A stretch of DNA of 64,000 bases, from positions 1 through 64,000 of the forward strand of contig NZ_SELQ01000003.1 in assembly GCF_004145405.1 (NCBI RefSeq), given 5' to 3'. Positions 26,435 to 34,751 of this stretch are shown one piece after another. Below the pieces are notes generated by a model. The model saw only the letters and a list, made by a program, of their open reading frames with translations. It was not told the DNA's origin and searched no databases. A program made the translations under genes and the position numbers. The stretch is from Salipiger sp. IMCC34102 (GTDB taxonomy: Bacteria > Pseudomonadota > Alphaproteobacteria > Rhodobacterales > Rhodobacteraceae). Numbering within the stretch: position 1 is the stretch's first letter; every line of letters starts with the position of its first letter.

Positions 26435-26567
26435 CGTTCGCAAGGGCACCATGAATAGACCGAATGATTAGTAACAATTCGATTGATCTTCAGATCATGT
26501 CTATAGGTCGCCCTTGAACAGACCTGCGAAGAGCCGACAATTTTCGGAGTCAGTTAGGTAAGAGAGT

Positions 26568-27305
26568 ATGAGTTTATTTGATGACCAAGCCCATTCCGAT
26601 CTCGCCGCGAAAGTTACATTCATCGGGTCGATGGCCCGGTTTTCGGACAGGATGTTATCTATCTTCCGCGAGGAATTCACCACGCACCGCTTCGAGCGGT
26701 TCAACACAGTCTCCGATTTCGAGGCGGCCGATGATCAGGCTGAGCCCGTCGAGGTGCTCATCCTCGACGATTCTCATATTGCTTCGGTCGTCAATGACCC
26801 GTCTGCCTACCTGAGCCTCGTCGAAGGCGCGCAATTGGCCATCGCCTTTCATCAGACCGCTAAAGCGATGCATTTTCTGGAGTGCCGAGGGCGTGACGCG
26901 TCTCTCAGCTCCGTCGGATTGCTGCCCTTGAACACGCAGATCGAGGTCTGGATTTCGATCATGCGGCTCTTGATGTGCCGTCAGATCTTTCTTCCTCAAG
27001 CCATCGTCCTCGGACTCGACAGCAAGGAATGCGGTACGAACGACACTGCGACGCGCGCGATGATCCTGGCGGAGCAGTCGGACTGCAACCTGACGGTGCG
27101 CGAGTGGGAAGTATTGGAGCTCGTCGCCTCCGGCCTTCAGAACAAGATGATCGCCGCCAGCTTGAAGCTGTCCGAACATACAGTGAAGCTGCATATCCAC
27201 AAGGTGTTGAGGAAGTTGGGTGTCTCGAACCGGACCTTGGCGACACGCTGGTTTCACCAGGTCGCAAACGGGCCGAAGTCGATTGACGGACAGCCCCATG
27301 CCTGA
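26568..27305 (+). CDS. LuxR-family (CsgD-like) transcriptional regulator
   Basis: A 245-residue regulator. The C-terminal LuxR-type helix-turn-helix is clear (about residues 175-230: LTVREWEVLELVASG, then KLSEHTVKLHIHKVLRKLGV, then SNRTLATRWF). The N-terminal ~160 residues resemble a receiver-like fold, but a canonical phosphorylation pocket is not evident (only ILDDSH around 64-69). This layout resembles CsgD-type biofilm regulators. It is divergent from the acidic protein gene across a long control region and is the obvious candidate to control the secretion operon. The gene overlaps the downstream small gene by 8 nt. Confidence 0.85.
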   Translation: MSLFDDQAHSDLAAKVTFIGSMARFSDRMLSIFREEFTTHRFERFNTVSDFEAADDQAEPVEVLILDDSHIASVVNDPSAYLSLVEGAQLAIAFHQTAKAMHFLECRGRDASLSSVGLLPLNTQIEVWISIMRLLMCRQIFLPQAIVLGLDSKECGTNDTATRAMILAEQSDCNLTVREWEVLELVASGLQNKMIAASLKLSEHTVKLHIHKVLRKLGVSNRTLATRWFHQVANGPKSIDGQPHA

Positions 27306-27798
27306 CGGAGCATCCGGGCCAACGCTCGACCGGGTTCTGCTGCTGATCGGGCGGATCAACTATACCTGGACGAATACAGAGAGTCTCTTGATCCACTTGA
27401 TCGCGGGCCTCGCACGAACCGACAAGGAAAGCGCGGTCGTGATATATCTCTCGCTCAATACCGCGAAAGCGCGCATCGATCTGGTCGAACGTTTGTCCAA
27501 GCTGGACCGGGTGGCCAAGGAAGAACGCAGGGAGATCCTCGACCTTACCTCGCGCATGGCGCGTATCGGCGCACTCCGCAACAGGTTGAATCACAGCATC
27601 TACGCGTTCGACCCCGAGAGCGGACAGGCAAAGACGATACTGATGCGCATCTCCGACCGGCGCACCGAGGTGAAGATGGGACGCAACGACCTGATGGATG
27701 ACCGTGCGATCGAAGAGATCGAGAGCAGCATCAGACGCCTGGAATCGGTCAATCGTGCAATCTGGTCATTCATCCGGACCTACGGCTATCCCGCCTGA
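27298..27798 (+). CDS. Small alpha-helical protein with HEPN-like RNxxxH motif
   Basis: A 166-residue, apparently all-helical soluble protein starting at ATG 27298 inside the end of the LuxR-type gene. Residues 94-99 read R-N-R-L-N-H within GALRNRLNHSIYAF, matching the Rx4-6H pattern (with the favoured RN pair) of HEPN domains, many of which are RNases or nucleotide-binding modulators. Translational coupling to the regulator suggests a function in the same circuit. I do not recognise a named family and the HEPN assignment rests on this motif plus helical character. Confidence 0.6.
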   Translation: MPDGASGPTLDRVLLLIGRINYTWTNTESLLIHLIAGLARTDKESAVVIYLSLNTAKARIDLVERLSKLDRVAKEERREILDLTSRMARIGALRNRLNHSIYAFDPESGQAKTILMRISDRRTEVKMGRNDLMDDRAIEEIESSIRRLESVNRAIWSFIRTYGYPA

Positions 27799-28256
27799 AC
27801 GCTGTTGGGTCCAGAACACGGGTGGTCTTAGCGAATTCCAAGGCCCTAGCCAGGCTATCGCATGGACTGCGGTAGGGTCGCTGACCTGCTTCCTCAGGTC
27901 CTTCATTCGAAATCAGCATCGAAACGTTGGTGCGCTGCTCCCCAACCTTGGACCGCCGGAAGCAGGATTTTTTTCCCGGCTGTCTCACGATGACGTGCTG
28001 ATGATGACCTTGATCCAAGGGACGACAGGTCAAGGCAAGGGTGCGGCCGTTCGATCAAGGCGTGGCGTGTCGCAGTTTTTGACCGGTCGCGCTGGGGCCT
28101 TTCGCGCGGCGGGGCGCGCTTGTGCTCTGGCAACGCCTCGGGGCCGCCGATGCAACGGCGACCCCGGTTTGCCCACGTTCCGGAAGGTCTGCCGAGGGTG
28201 CAGGCCGCCGCCGGGGCTGGGGAGACTGGCGCGGCATGGGGCCGCGCCAGCCGTGC
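27799..28256. other. Intergenic region between the HEPN-like gene and the siderophore receptor
   Basis: No gene is supported in these 458 bp. A perfect 10-bp hairpin CTGGCGCGGC-(ATGGG)-GCCGCGCCAG lies at 28226-28250, just beyond the receptor stop. It probably serves as a terminator or 3' stabiliser for the minus-strand iron operon and may also stop readthrough from the left; it lacks a U-tract. Confidence 0.45.
28226..28250 (-). terminator. Stem-loop at the 3' end of the iron operon
   Basis: Ten perfect GC-rich base pairs with a 5-nt loop, 7 bp downstream of the TonB-dependent receptor stop. No U-tract follows, so efficiency as an intrinsic terminator is uncertain. Confidence 0.5.
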
Positions 28257-30392
28257 TCAGAACGACCGGGTCACGGCCAGGGTTGCGACACGGCCTTCGC
28301 CCTGCCAGCACGAGGACGTGCCGAAAGAGGTCTGGCAGCTGGCGGTGTAGCGTTCGTCGGCGAGGTTGGTGACGTTGAGGTCCGCCGTCCAGTCCGTGGC
28401 GAAGTCGTAGGTGACACCTGCGTCGAAAAGCGTCGCGTCGCCGATCTCCAGATCGTTGGCGTTGTCGGCGAAACTGTCGCCCAGGTACCGCGCACCGGCC
28501 CGGATCTCGAGCCCTGGCACCGAAAGCGGGCTGTAGGTCATCTGCAGCGAGCCGAAGGTCCCGATCACCGATTGCGGGATGTTGCCCTCGAAGCTCGGAT
28601 CGTCCTCGAAATCCGTGATCTCCACGTCCATCGCCGTCAGCGCCGCGCGCAGACCGAACTCCTCCGAGAGATCCAGATCGGCCTCCATCTCGATCCCGCG
28701 CGAGCGAACCTCGCCCAGGGTGCGGGCATCGAAGGCACCGCCGTTGACGAAGGATTGCGAGACGTCCTCGCGCTGGATGTCGAACGCCGAGACGGTAACC
28801 AGCGAATACGCGTTGGGCTGCCACTTCACCCCGACCTCGACCTGGCGCCCGGTCTCGGGCTCGGCCTCGCGCGTCGTGGTGTCGAGCGCCTGCGGGTTGA
28901 AGTAGGTCCCGGCGGTCACATAGGGCGTGACGTTGCCCAGGTCGTAGGCCAGTGCGACACGGCCCGTGAAGGCCTCGTCGTCGCGTTCCAGATCGTCACC
29001 GATGCGGTTGTCGAACTCAGACTTCACGAAGTCGTAGCGGGCGTTGAGCGTGGCGATCCATTGACCGAAACGCAACTGGTCCTGGGCGTAGACCCCGACC
29101 TGTTCCTGGGTCCGCACGCCGTCGATGTAGGGATCTCCCAGCGCCGGCTGATCGGCGGAGTAATCGGGATTCCGCGGGTCGAGCGCCGTGCCGAAGGCGA
29201 AAGCCTGGGCCTCGTCCAGGCGGTAGCGACGCAGGTCGAGCCCGAAGAGCAGATCATGCGTGACCGCGCCGGTGACGAGCTCTCGCGTCGCGCGAAGGTC
29301 GTTCTGGGCGATCACGGCTTCGCTCTCGTGGCCGAAGACGAACCGGTTCACCCCGGCGCCCGGCTCGGGCACCTGACCAGAGGTGAAACCATTCGCGTAG
29401 AGGTAGGCTTCCGAGATGTCGGCCCGGCCCAGCCGTGCCGTGTCGGTGATGTCCCAGCCGCCCAGGGTCGTGCGATAGATGCCCGTCGCGATGGTCTGGC
29501 TGCGGTCATAGTCGTCGGTGTCCGGATCGCCCGCGTTGTAGTACTGGTCGAAGTAGCCGAAGGGCGCTTCGTATTCCGTGCCGAAGATCGGCAGGAACTG
29601 TCCGCCGACGTGGTCTTCGTCCATTTCGGTATGCGACAGATGGAAGGTCAGCCGGCTGCCGTCGGCGAAGGCCTTGGTCGCACCGCCGAACAGGACTCCT
29701 TCGAAGCCGTCGTCGAACATGCCATGTCCGTCCTGCCGGGTGAGCTTTGCGCCGAAACGGTAGGACAGGTCATCCCCGACGAGGCCGGACGCCTCGCCCG
29801 AGAGCCAGGTCCGCCCTTCGCTGTCCGTCCCCGCCGTCACCGCGCGGCCTTCCGACCCATCGGGCAGGCGCGACACGGAATTGACGATGCCGCCCGGGGA
29901 GGACGCCCCGTAGAGCATCGAGGCGGGGCCCTTCAGAACCTCGACCCGTTCAAGCAGGAAGGGATCGATGTAGAAGGTGCCGAACCCGTAGGAGAAGAGC
30001 GACAGCCCGTCGAGGAATGCGCCGGTATCGAAAGAGTTGAAGCCGCGGATGTAATACCAGTTCGTGTCGCTGTCGTAGCCGTAAAGCTGCGACTGCACCC
30101 CCGCCACGTCGCGCAGGACCTCGTCCACCTTGGCCGGATGGGTGTCCTCGAAGGTTTCGCGGCCCACGACGCTGACCGATTGCGGCACTTGCGTGATCGG
30201 TGTCGCGGTCTTGATCCCGGACAGGGTGAAGGGGGCCGCTTCCTCGCCGACCGGATCGGCGCCCCGCACCTCGAAGACGATTTCGCCCAGGTTGTATCCG
30301 GTGCCGACGGGGGCAGTCTCCTGCGCGGCCAACGGCGTGGCGAGTGCGGTCGTTCCGGCCAGCCAGGCGGCGAGCGATGCGGTTCTTGTCAT
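28257..30392 (-). CDS. TonB-dependent siderophore receptor
   Basis: A 711-residue outer-membrane receptor with signal peptide (residues 1-23, ending PLAAQ). The plug domain includes ITQVPQSVSVVGRE and VLRDVAGVQSQ, followed by YYIRGF, VEVLKGPASMLYG and PGGIVNSVSR, all standard siderophore-receptor motifs. The 22-strand barrel ends in the C-terminal TRSF signature for outer-membrane insertion. A good ribosome site (GGAGTATGGA) precedes ATG 30392. It lies after the AraC regulator and the TonB/ExbBD genes, forming a self-contained ferric-siderophore uptake operon for the outer membrane. The inner-membrane importer is not in the window. Confidence 0.95.
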   Translation of the reverse strand: MTRTASLAAWLAGTTALATPLAAQETAPVGTGYNLGEIVFEVRGADPVGEEAAPFTLSGIKTATPITQVPQSVSVVGRETFEDTHPAKVDEVLRDVAGVQSQLYGYDSDTNWYYIRGFNSFDTGAFLDGLSLFSYGFGTFYIDPFLLERVEVLKGPASMLYGASSPGGIVNSVSRLPDGSEGRAVTAGTDSEGRTWLSGEASGLVGDDLSYRFGAKLTRQDGHGMFDDGFEGVLFGGATKAFADGSRLTFHLSHTEMDEDHVGGQFLPIFGTEYEAPFGYFDQYYNAGDPDTDDYDRSQTIATGIYRTTLGGWDITDTARLGRADISEAYLYANGFTSGQVPEPGAGVNRFVFGHESEAVIAQNDLRATRELVTGAVTHDLLFGLDLRRYRLDEAQAFAFGTALDPRNPDYSADQPALGDPYIDGVRTQEQVGVYAQDQLRFGQWIATLNARYDFVKSEFDNRIGDDLERDDEAFTGRVALAYDLGNVTPYVTAGTYFNPQALDTTTREAEPETGRQVEVGVKWQPNAYSLVTVSAFDIQREDVSQSFVNGGAFDARTLGEVRSRGIEMEADLDLSEEFGLRAALTAMDVEITDFEDDPSFEGNIPQSVIGTFGSLQMTYSPLSVPGLEIRAGARYLGDSFADNANDLEIGDATLFDAGVTYDFATDWTADLNVTNLADERYTASCQTSFGTSSCWQGEGRVATLAVTRSF

Positions 30393-30464
30393 TCCATACT
30401 CCTAGATAGCAGCCCGGCACGCGAACCGCCGGGGCTTGGGGCCGTTTTGTCGAGGGTGTGCGTG

Positions 30465-31364
30465 CTAGTCTTGACAAAAACAGTCGGGTTTTGTCGAATC
30501 CTGCTGAAAAGTGGATTTCCTCCACGCGCCGGGTGCCTGCCCGGTGGCGCTGCGAAAGGCGCGGGAGAAATGCGCCTGATCGGCAAAGCCCAGCATTCCC
30601 GCGATCTGTGCCAGGGGCAGGTCTCGATGCGCCAGGAGCGCCATGGCGGACTTGGCGCGAAGGCGCTGCAGGGTGCGGTGCGGTGTCTCGCCCCGGGTCA
30701 GGCGGTAGACGTGAGCGAACCAGCTTTCGGAAAGGCCGACCACCTCCGCCATTTCGGCGACCTTGATGGAGCGTCCGAGTTCGGCTTCGAGGAACCGGTC
30801 GAGGGCAGAAAGCTGGCGGGTCGTGAGGCCACCCGGTCGACTTGGCGATACCTCGGTGCCATCGAACATCTTGCCGACCAGGGCAAACGCCAGGGAATCG
30901 AGCGTCAGCACGTCGCGCGTGCCGCCCGCCACCTCGGCGGCGAGGAGCGACGCGATGGACCGTGCGGCGGCGTCCTCCTGCAAGCGGATCAGCCGGTCCA
31001 TCGCACCGGTTCGCCCCGCGTCGGACAGTTTCGTCCCCAGCGTGAGGGGGTCGAAATACAGGTCGAGATGCCTCAAAGGTCCGGCGCCAGAGAAACGGGT
31101 CGAGACCGAAAGCTCCGCCGGGATGTAGGCGAGGCGGACGTCCTCGGCCCGGTCGGAGGGACCGGTCGACAGGTGCATCCGTGCCGGCGTGTCGTCGAGC
31201 ACCACGACGATGCGCGGCAGTTGCGACATGTAGCGACCGTGCCCGCCGGGGGCGATCTCGGCCTTCCACAGGTTGGCCAGGACGCCCGGCCATTCACAGG
31301 CGACGAGCGGTGCCACCGGTCGGATGCCGTCGAGGAATACCGTCATGTTCGGGCGCAGGGTCAT
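30465..31364 (-). CDS. AraC-family transcriptional regulator
   Basis: About 299 residues from ATG 31364, 7 bp after the TonB stop. The C-terminal ~100 residues carry the two helix-turn-helix motifs of AraC/XylS proteins (IKVAEMAEVVGLSESWFAHV and AQIAGMLGFADQAHFSRAF). The N-terminal domain probably senses the siderophore, as in PchR-like regulators beside receptor genes. It sits between tonB and the receptor in the same direction and likely activates the receptor when its ferric ligand is available. Confidence 0.9.
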   Translation of the reverse strand: MTLRPNMTVFLDGIRPVAPLVACEWPGVLANLWKAEIAPGGHGRYMSQLPRIVVVLDDTPARMHLSTGPSDRAEDVRLAYIPAELSVSTRFSGAGPLRHLDLYFDPLTLGTKLSDAGRTGAMDRLIRLQEDAAARSIASLLAAEVAGGTRDVLTLDSLAFALVGKMFDGTEVSPSRPGGLTTRQLSALDRFLEAELGRSIKVAEMAEVVGLSESWFAHVYRLTRGETPHRTLQRLRAKSAMALLAHRDLPLAQIAGMLGFADQAHFSRAFRSATGQAPGAWRKSTFQQDSTKPDCFCQD

Positions 31365-31371
31365 GGTGTCG

Positions 31372-32418
31372 TCAGCGCCCCGCGATGTTGATCGAGAACG
31401 TGCGCTGGGCACCGGCCGGAGGGGGCGGAAACGGCGCGGCGCGCTGGACCAGCTGAACGGCCGCTTGGTCAAGCTCTCTCGAGCCGGAGGAGCGGGCGAG
31501 GCCGACGGAGGCGAGCGCGCCCGTTGCTGCCACGGTGAAGAAAAGCACCGCCGTGCCCCGCGCCCGCACCGATGGGCGGCCGATCCGCGCGATTTGGGTC
31601 ATGACCTGGCCGGGGTAGTTCGCCGCCGCGGCATTGCCGGCCTGCGAGGATTGTCGGCTCTGTCCCTGATTTCCCGACGATTGCGCCGACCGGGATCCTT
31701 GCTGGGACCCGGCCTGGGCGTTCGCGTTCGAATTGCCTCGGGCCTGCGGGGCAGGGTCCGGGGCAGGCGCCTGCGTCGTCCGGGTCGAAGGTGGGGCAGC
31801 GGCGGGCTGGCTGTGGCGACGCTCGAACTCGGCCGTGCGGGAAGGGGGGCGCTGAGTGCGCGTGACCGCGCCTGCGGCGAGTTCGGTCCCGGTGATCGTT
31901 TCCGGCTCGGGTCGCTGAACCGGCGCGGGTTCGGGCGCGATCGGAAGCGGCGTCGCGGGCGCACTGGCCTGCGGGGCAGGGGACGAGGCGACTTGTGTCG
32001 TCGGCGCGTCGGAGGCGCTGGGCACCGGGGTCGGCGCCTGCGCAGGCTGCGCGGGTTCGGACAGGACAGTGTCCGGCACCACGCGTTCGACCGTTGTCGG
32101 CGCGGGCGCCGCGCGGGCGGGCACCGGGGGATCGGCGCGCGACATCGCGGTGGGCGTGGCCGGTTCGGCCATCGAGACGGCTACCGCCCGATCCTGCGCG
32201 GCGACGGGCGTGGCGGGCGCCACGCTCTCGGCCGGTTCGGCGGTCATCACCCCTTGGGTCAAGTCGGCGAAACTGGTGCCCAGCCGGGCCTCGATGGGCG
32301 TGCCGCCGCCCTCGATCTCGACCGGCTCGGACCTGACGCCATAGGCAAGCGCGATACCGATCACCGTCGCCGAGGCGGCGCTCGCCAGTAATTTTGCAAT
32401 CGTCGACGACGGGATCAT
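31372..32418 (-). CDS. tonB: TonB-family energy-transducing protein
   Basis: A 348-residue protein: N-terminal membrane anchor (residues 8-27, LLASAASATVIGIALAYG), a long Pro/Ala/Gln-rich periplasm-spanning linker (~70-260), and a C-terminal TonB domain (YPGQVMTQIARIGRPSVRA, then ALASVGLARSSGSRELD). It conveys proton-motive energy from ExbB-ExbD to outer-membrane receptors. ATG 32418 overlaps the upstream exbD stop by 4 nt. Its place in the receptor operon suggests a dedicated TonB. Confidence 0.9.
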   Translation of the reverse strand: MIPSSTIAKLLASAASATVIGIALAYGVRSEPVEIEGGGTPIEARLGTSFADLTQGVMTAEPAESVAPATPVAAQDRAVAVSMAEPATPTAMSRADPPVPARAAPAPTTVERVVPDTVLSEPAQPAQAPTPVPSASDAPTTQVASSPAPQASAPATPLPIAPEPAPVQRPEPETITGTELAAGAVTRTQRPPSRTAEFERRHSQPAAAPPSTRTTQAPAPDPAPQARGNSNANAQAGSQQGSRSAQSSGNQGQSRQSSQAGNAAAANYPGQVMTQIARIGRPSVRARGTAVLFFTVAATGALASVGLARSSGSRELDQAAVQLVQRAAPFPPPPAGAQRTFSINIAGR

Positions 32419-32801
32419 TGAAGGTCCCTTTCGGTCACGACGAGCACGCGGTCCGCCCCCGCGCCGCGCAGTTCGGTCGCGATCCGGACGAGATCGACCG
32501 CCGGCAGGTCGCGGTCCGGCACGACGCGGATCGCCGCGCGCGCTCTCTCGGGCAGGCCGTCGGCGAAATCGGAGGCCGAGGCGACGGCGTCGCCGCGAAA
32601 CCGCAATGTTCCGTCGGCGCGGATCACCAGCGTATCGGGCGGCGCACGGCCGTCCAGAGCGTCGGTTCGCACCAGCGTCAGCGCGGAATCGAGCGTCGGG
32701 GCGATCTGCCCGGTCACCATGAAGAAGACCAGCATCAGGAACACCACGTTGATCAAGGCGATCGTCGGCTCTCTCGTCGTGGTCTTGCGGCGGCGCAGCA
32801 T
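32415..32801 (-). CDS. exbD: ExbD-type biopolymer transport protein (second copy)
   Basis: A 128-residue protein with a short basic N-terminus, one membrane helix (PTIALINVVFLMLVFFMVTG, residues 12-31) and a periplasmic domain. The canonical pore aspartate of ExbD (LID or INV-D position) reads ALINVVF here, with Asn where the first ExbD copy has LIDVIF. This copy may therefore be a structural partner rather than the proton-conducting one. It is coupled to tonB (ATGA) and lies 2 bp after the first exbD. Confidence 0.85.
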   Translation of the reverse strand: MLRRRKTTTREPTIALINVVFLMLVFFMVTGQIAPTLDSALTLVRTDALDGRAPPDTLVIRADGTLRFRGDAVASASDFADGLPERARAAIRVVPDRDLPAVDLVRIATELRGAGADRVLVVTERDLQ

Positions 32802-32803
32802 CG

Positions 32804-33184
32804 TTATGAGCCCAGCACCGTCGGCGCAATTCCCGGAACGCCGCGCAGGACGCCCAGCAGGTCGGTCAGCCGCTGGGACGTCACACCCGCGGCCATCGAG
32901 ACGAGCACGACCAGCGGCGCTTCCGCCTCGACGTCGGGGAAAGCGCCCGCCAGCGCATCGAGCGCCACCAGCTCACCATTGAGGCTCAGCGTGTCGGGGG
33001 CAAGCCGCAGGAACAAGGGCGCGGCGTCGGCTGTCCCGCCGTCGCCCGCCGCGCCGACCGTCAGCTCGACCTCCGCGAAGCGCGAGAAGGTCGAGCTCAG
33101 CATGAAGAACAGCAAGAGCAGGAAGATCACGTCGATCAGCGAGGTCAGCGAGAGGGCCCGTCTTCGCGCTTTCCGCCTAGACAC
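32804..33184 (-). CDS. exbD: ExbD-type biopolymer transport protein (first copy)
   Basis: A 126-residue ExbD: basic start (SRRKARRRAL), one membrane helix with the conserved pore aspartate in SLIDVIFLLLLFFML, and a periplasmic domain. GTG 33184 is chosen because it gives the standard ExbD N-terminus and overlaps the exbB stop by 8 nt. It works with ExbB to energise TonB. Tandem exbD genes occur in several alphaproteobacterial TonB clusters. Confidence 0.88.
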   Translation of the reverse strand: MSRRKARRRALSLTSLIDVIFLLLLFFMLSSTFSRFAEVELTVGAAGDGGTADAAPLFLRLAPDTLSLNGELVALDALAGAFPDVEAEAPLVVLVSMAAGVTSQRLTDLLGVLRGVPGIAPTVLGS

Positions 33185-33851
33185 GGGCCGTGCTTCCGTC
33201 GGGAACGAAAGCCGTGCGGGTGTCGGGGAGGGCCGCCTCACCGGTCGGAACGCGCGCGGTGGAGATTGCCCGTTCGGCGAACACACGCTCGGCATCCATC
33301 CGGCTTTCGAGCCAGGATAGAACCGCCGCCGTCGGCATGGCCACCGCAAGCCCGACCGCCGTGGTCAGCAACGCAACCCAGATCCCGCCCGCGAGGATCG
33401 AGGGGTCGACCTGTGCCCCGGCGTCCTGCAGCGACTGGAACGCTCCGATCATGCCCAGAACCGTGCCGAAGAGACCGAGGAGCGGGGCCAGTTGCGCGAC
33501 GGAATCGAGCAACCTCAGCCCGCGTTCGAGCCCGGCGAAGCGCGTCTCGGCCTCGGCCATCAGCCGCGTCGTGGCTTCCGGGCCGTCGGGGGACGCGAAG
33601 GCCATTTCGACCACCGGGGCGAGGTAGGAGCGCGACCGATCCAGCGCCCGGTGCGCCTCGACCCGGTCGCCCCGGTCCCAGGCCGCGATCGATGCGCCGA
33701 GTTCCCGGTGCCGACCGACCCCGGCTTCCGCGAACTGCCAGAGCTTGTAGAGCGTGACCGCGAGGGTCACGATCGCGATGACGATCAGCAGCAGGACGAC
33801 CGGGCCGCCAAGCTCCGCGATCCGCGCCAGCGCGTCCGTAAGGCCGGTCAT
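33177..33851 (-). CDS. exbB: ExbB/MotA/TolQ-family proton channel
   Basis: A 224-residue inner-membrane protein with helices at about residues 17-37, 115-140 and 150-175. The conserved TolQ/ExbB segment LDSVAQLAPLLGLFGTVLGMIGAFQ is split here as LAPLLGLFGTVLGMIGAF, followed by GIWVALLTTAVGLAVAMPT. It assembles as a pentamer around ExbD. It overlaps the upstream small secreted-protein gene by 4 nt and exbD by 8 nt. Confidence 0.93.
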   Translation of the reverse strand: MTGLTDALARIAELGGPVVLLLIVIAIVTLAVTLYKLWQFAEAGVGRHRELGASIAAWDRGDRVEAHRALDRSRSYLAPVVEMAFASPDGPEATTRLMAEAETRFAGLERGLRLLDSVAQLAPLLGLFGTVLGMIGAFQSLQDAGAQVDPSILAGGIWVALLTTAVGLAVAMPTAAVLSWLESRMDAERVFAERAISTARVPTGEAALPDTRTAFVPDGSTARV

Positions 33852-34273
33852 CCGATCACCTCGATCTCGGTGCGCGTGGCAAGCTCGAGTCCGGCATCAC
33901 AGGCGTCCGGGCCCGCATCGGCACTTTCGCAGGTATTGGCGCCGTTGAAGAGGATACGGCCGATCCCGTCGCAGGAGGTGCCCGGCATGGAGAACTGGCG
34001 CACACGGGGCCGCCCTTGCGGCAATGTGCCGAAATCGAACAGGGTCAGCCGGTCCACCTGCCCGGACGCGTCGAAAAGCACCGTCTCGAACACGGCGCTG
34101 TCGATGTCGGAGGGCAGGCGGTTCTCGATGATGAAACTCAACGTGCAATCCCCGCCCGTGCTTTCGCTCGCGGCATTGAGCTCGATCCGAAGGCCTTGCA
34201 ACGGCGGTTCCTGCACAAGGGCGGGCGCGGCGCCAAGCAGCGTGGCGGCGGCGAAAGCGAGGGGTCGGATCAT
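33848..34273 (-). CDS. Small secreted protein at the head of the TonB operon
   Basis: A 141-residue protein with signal peptide (residues 1-20, LAFAAATLLGAAPALVQ). The mature part begins LQGLRIELNAASES and looks beta-rich, with four cysteines (DCTLS, TSCDG, TCESAD, DACDAG) that could form two disulfides in the periplasm. It overlaps exbB by 4 nt (ATGA) and is the first gene of the iron-uptake operon, which suggests a role in the TonB system. I do not recognise a characterised family. Confidence 0.8.
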   Translation of the reverse strand: MIRPLAFAAATLLGAAPALVQEPPLQGLRIELNAASESTGGDCTLSFIIENRLPSDIDSAVFETVLFDASGQVDRLTLFDFGTLPQGRPRVRQFSMPGTSCDGIGRILFNGANTCESADAGPDACDAGLELATRTEIEVIG

Positions 34274-34751
34274 GTCAGTGCCTTTGCGCTGATGAAGGGT
34301 GATGTTTGAGTTCGACCCACCTTTCATCAACTTCTGCGATAATCAACTGAATTGGTCAGGATTGCGGTCCGGTGTTGCAAAAGCCCTGTGGGCCGGCGGC
34401 ACGGAACACAACGCCTTGTCCGGGAAGGCGGCGGCGCGATCCTGGGGGACGAGCTGGGCCAGAATTTCAAGGATGAGGGCCTTGATACGGTAGATTGCGA
34501 GGTGCCCCTGACGATACGCGTCTCCGTCAACGCGCCGTCATTGCCCGCGGCAAACCATTCCCTGCGATCGGAAGGTATCGTCAGGCTCGTAGAGAGGACT
34601 GTCCGGCCGCCGAGGCGCGCACCGAATCTCTTCCACACGCACCATCGCGGTCAGGTATTCTGGAGGCGGCAGACCGAAGACCGCGACCGTCACCCGGCTA
34701 GCGCGGGGGTAGCGTGCAGGTCAACGCGGCAAGTGCGGGCGGAGGCCCTCT
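34274..34751. other. Intergenic region between the thiamine and iron operons
   Basis: These 478 bp hold the presumed promoter of the iron operon near 34300-34370 and otherwise no gene I can support. Several short frames exist on both strands but none shows recognisable motifs or a credible start. No clear Fur/RirA-type palindrome was identified. Confidence 0.5.

Larger units (their letters stand above)
25908..26567. other. AT-richer divergent intergenic region of the secretion locus
   Basis: About 660 bp separate the acidic protein from the divergent LuxR-type gene, and base composition drops clearly in 26150-26560. In-frame sequence just left of 26105 may belong to the acidic protein if it starts upstream. 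A minus-strand terminator-like hairpin (26362-26393) and a weak plus-strand promoter (26406-26434) are the only elements I can point to. Such a long control region suggests heavy regulation. Confidence 0.5.
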
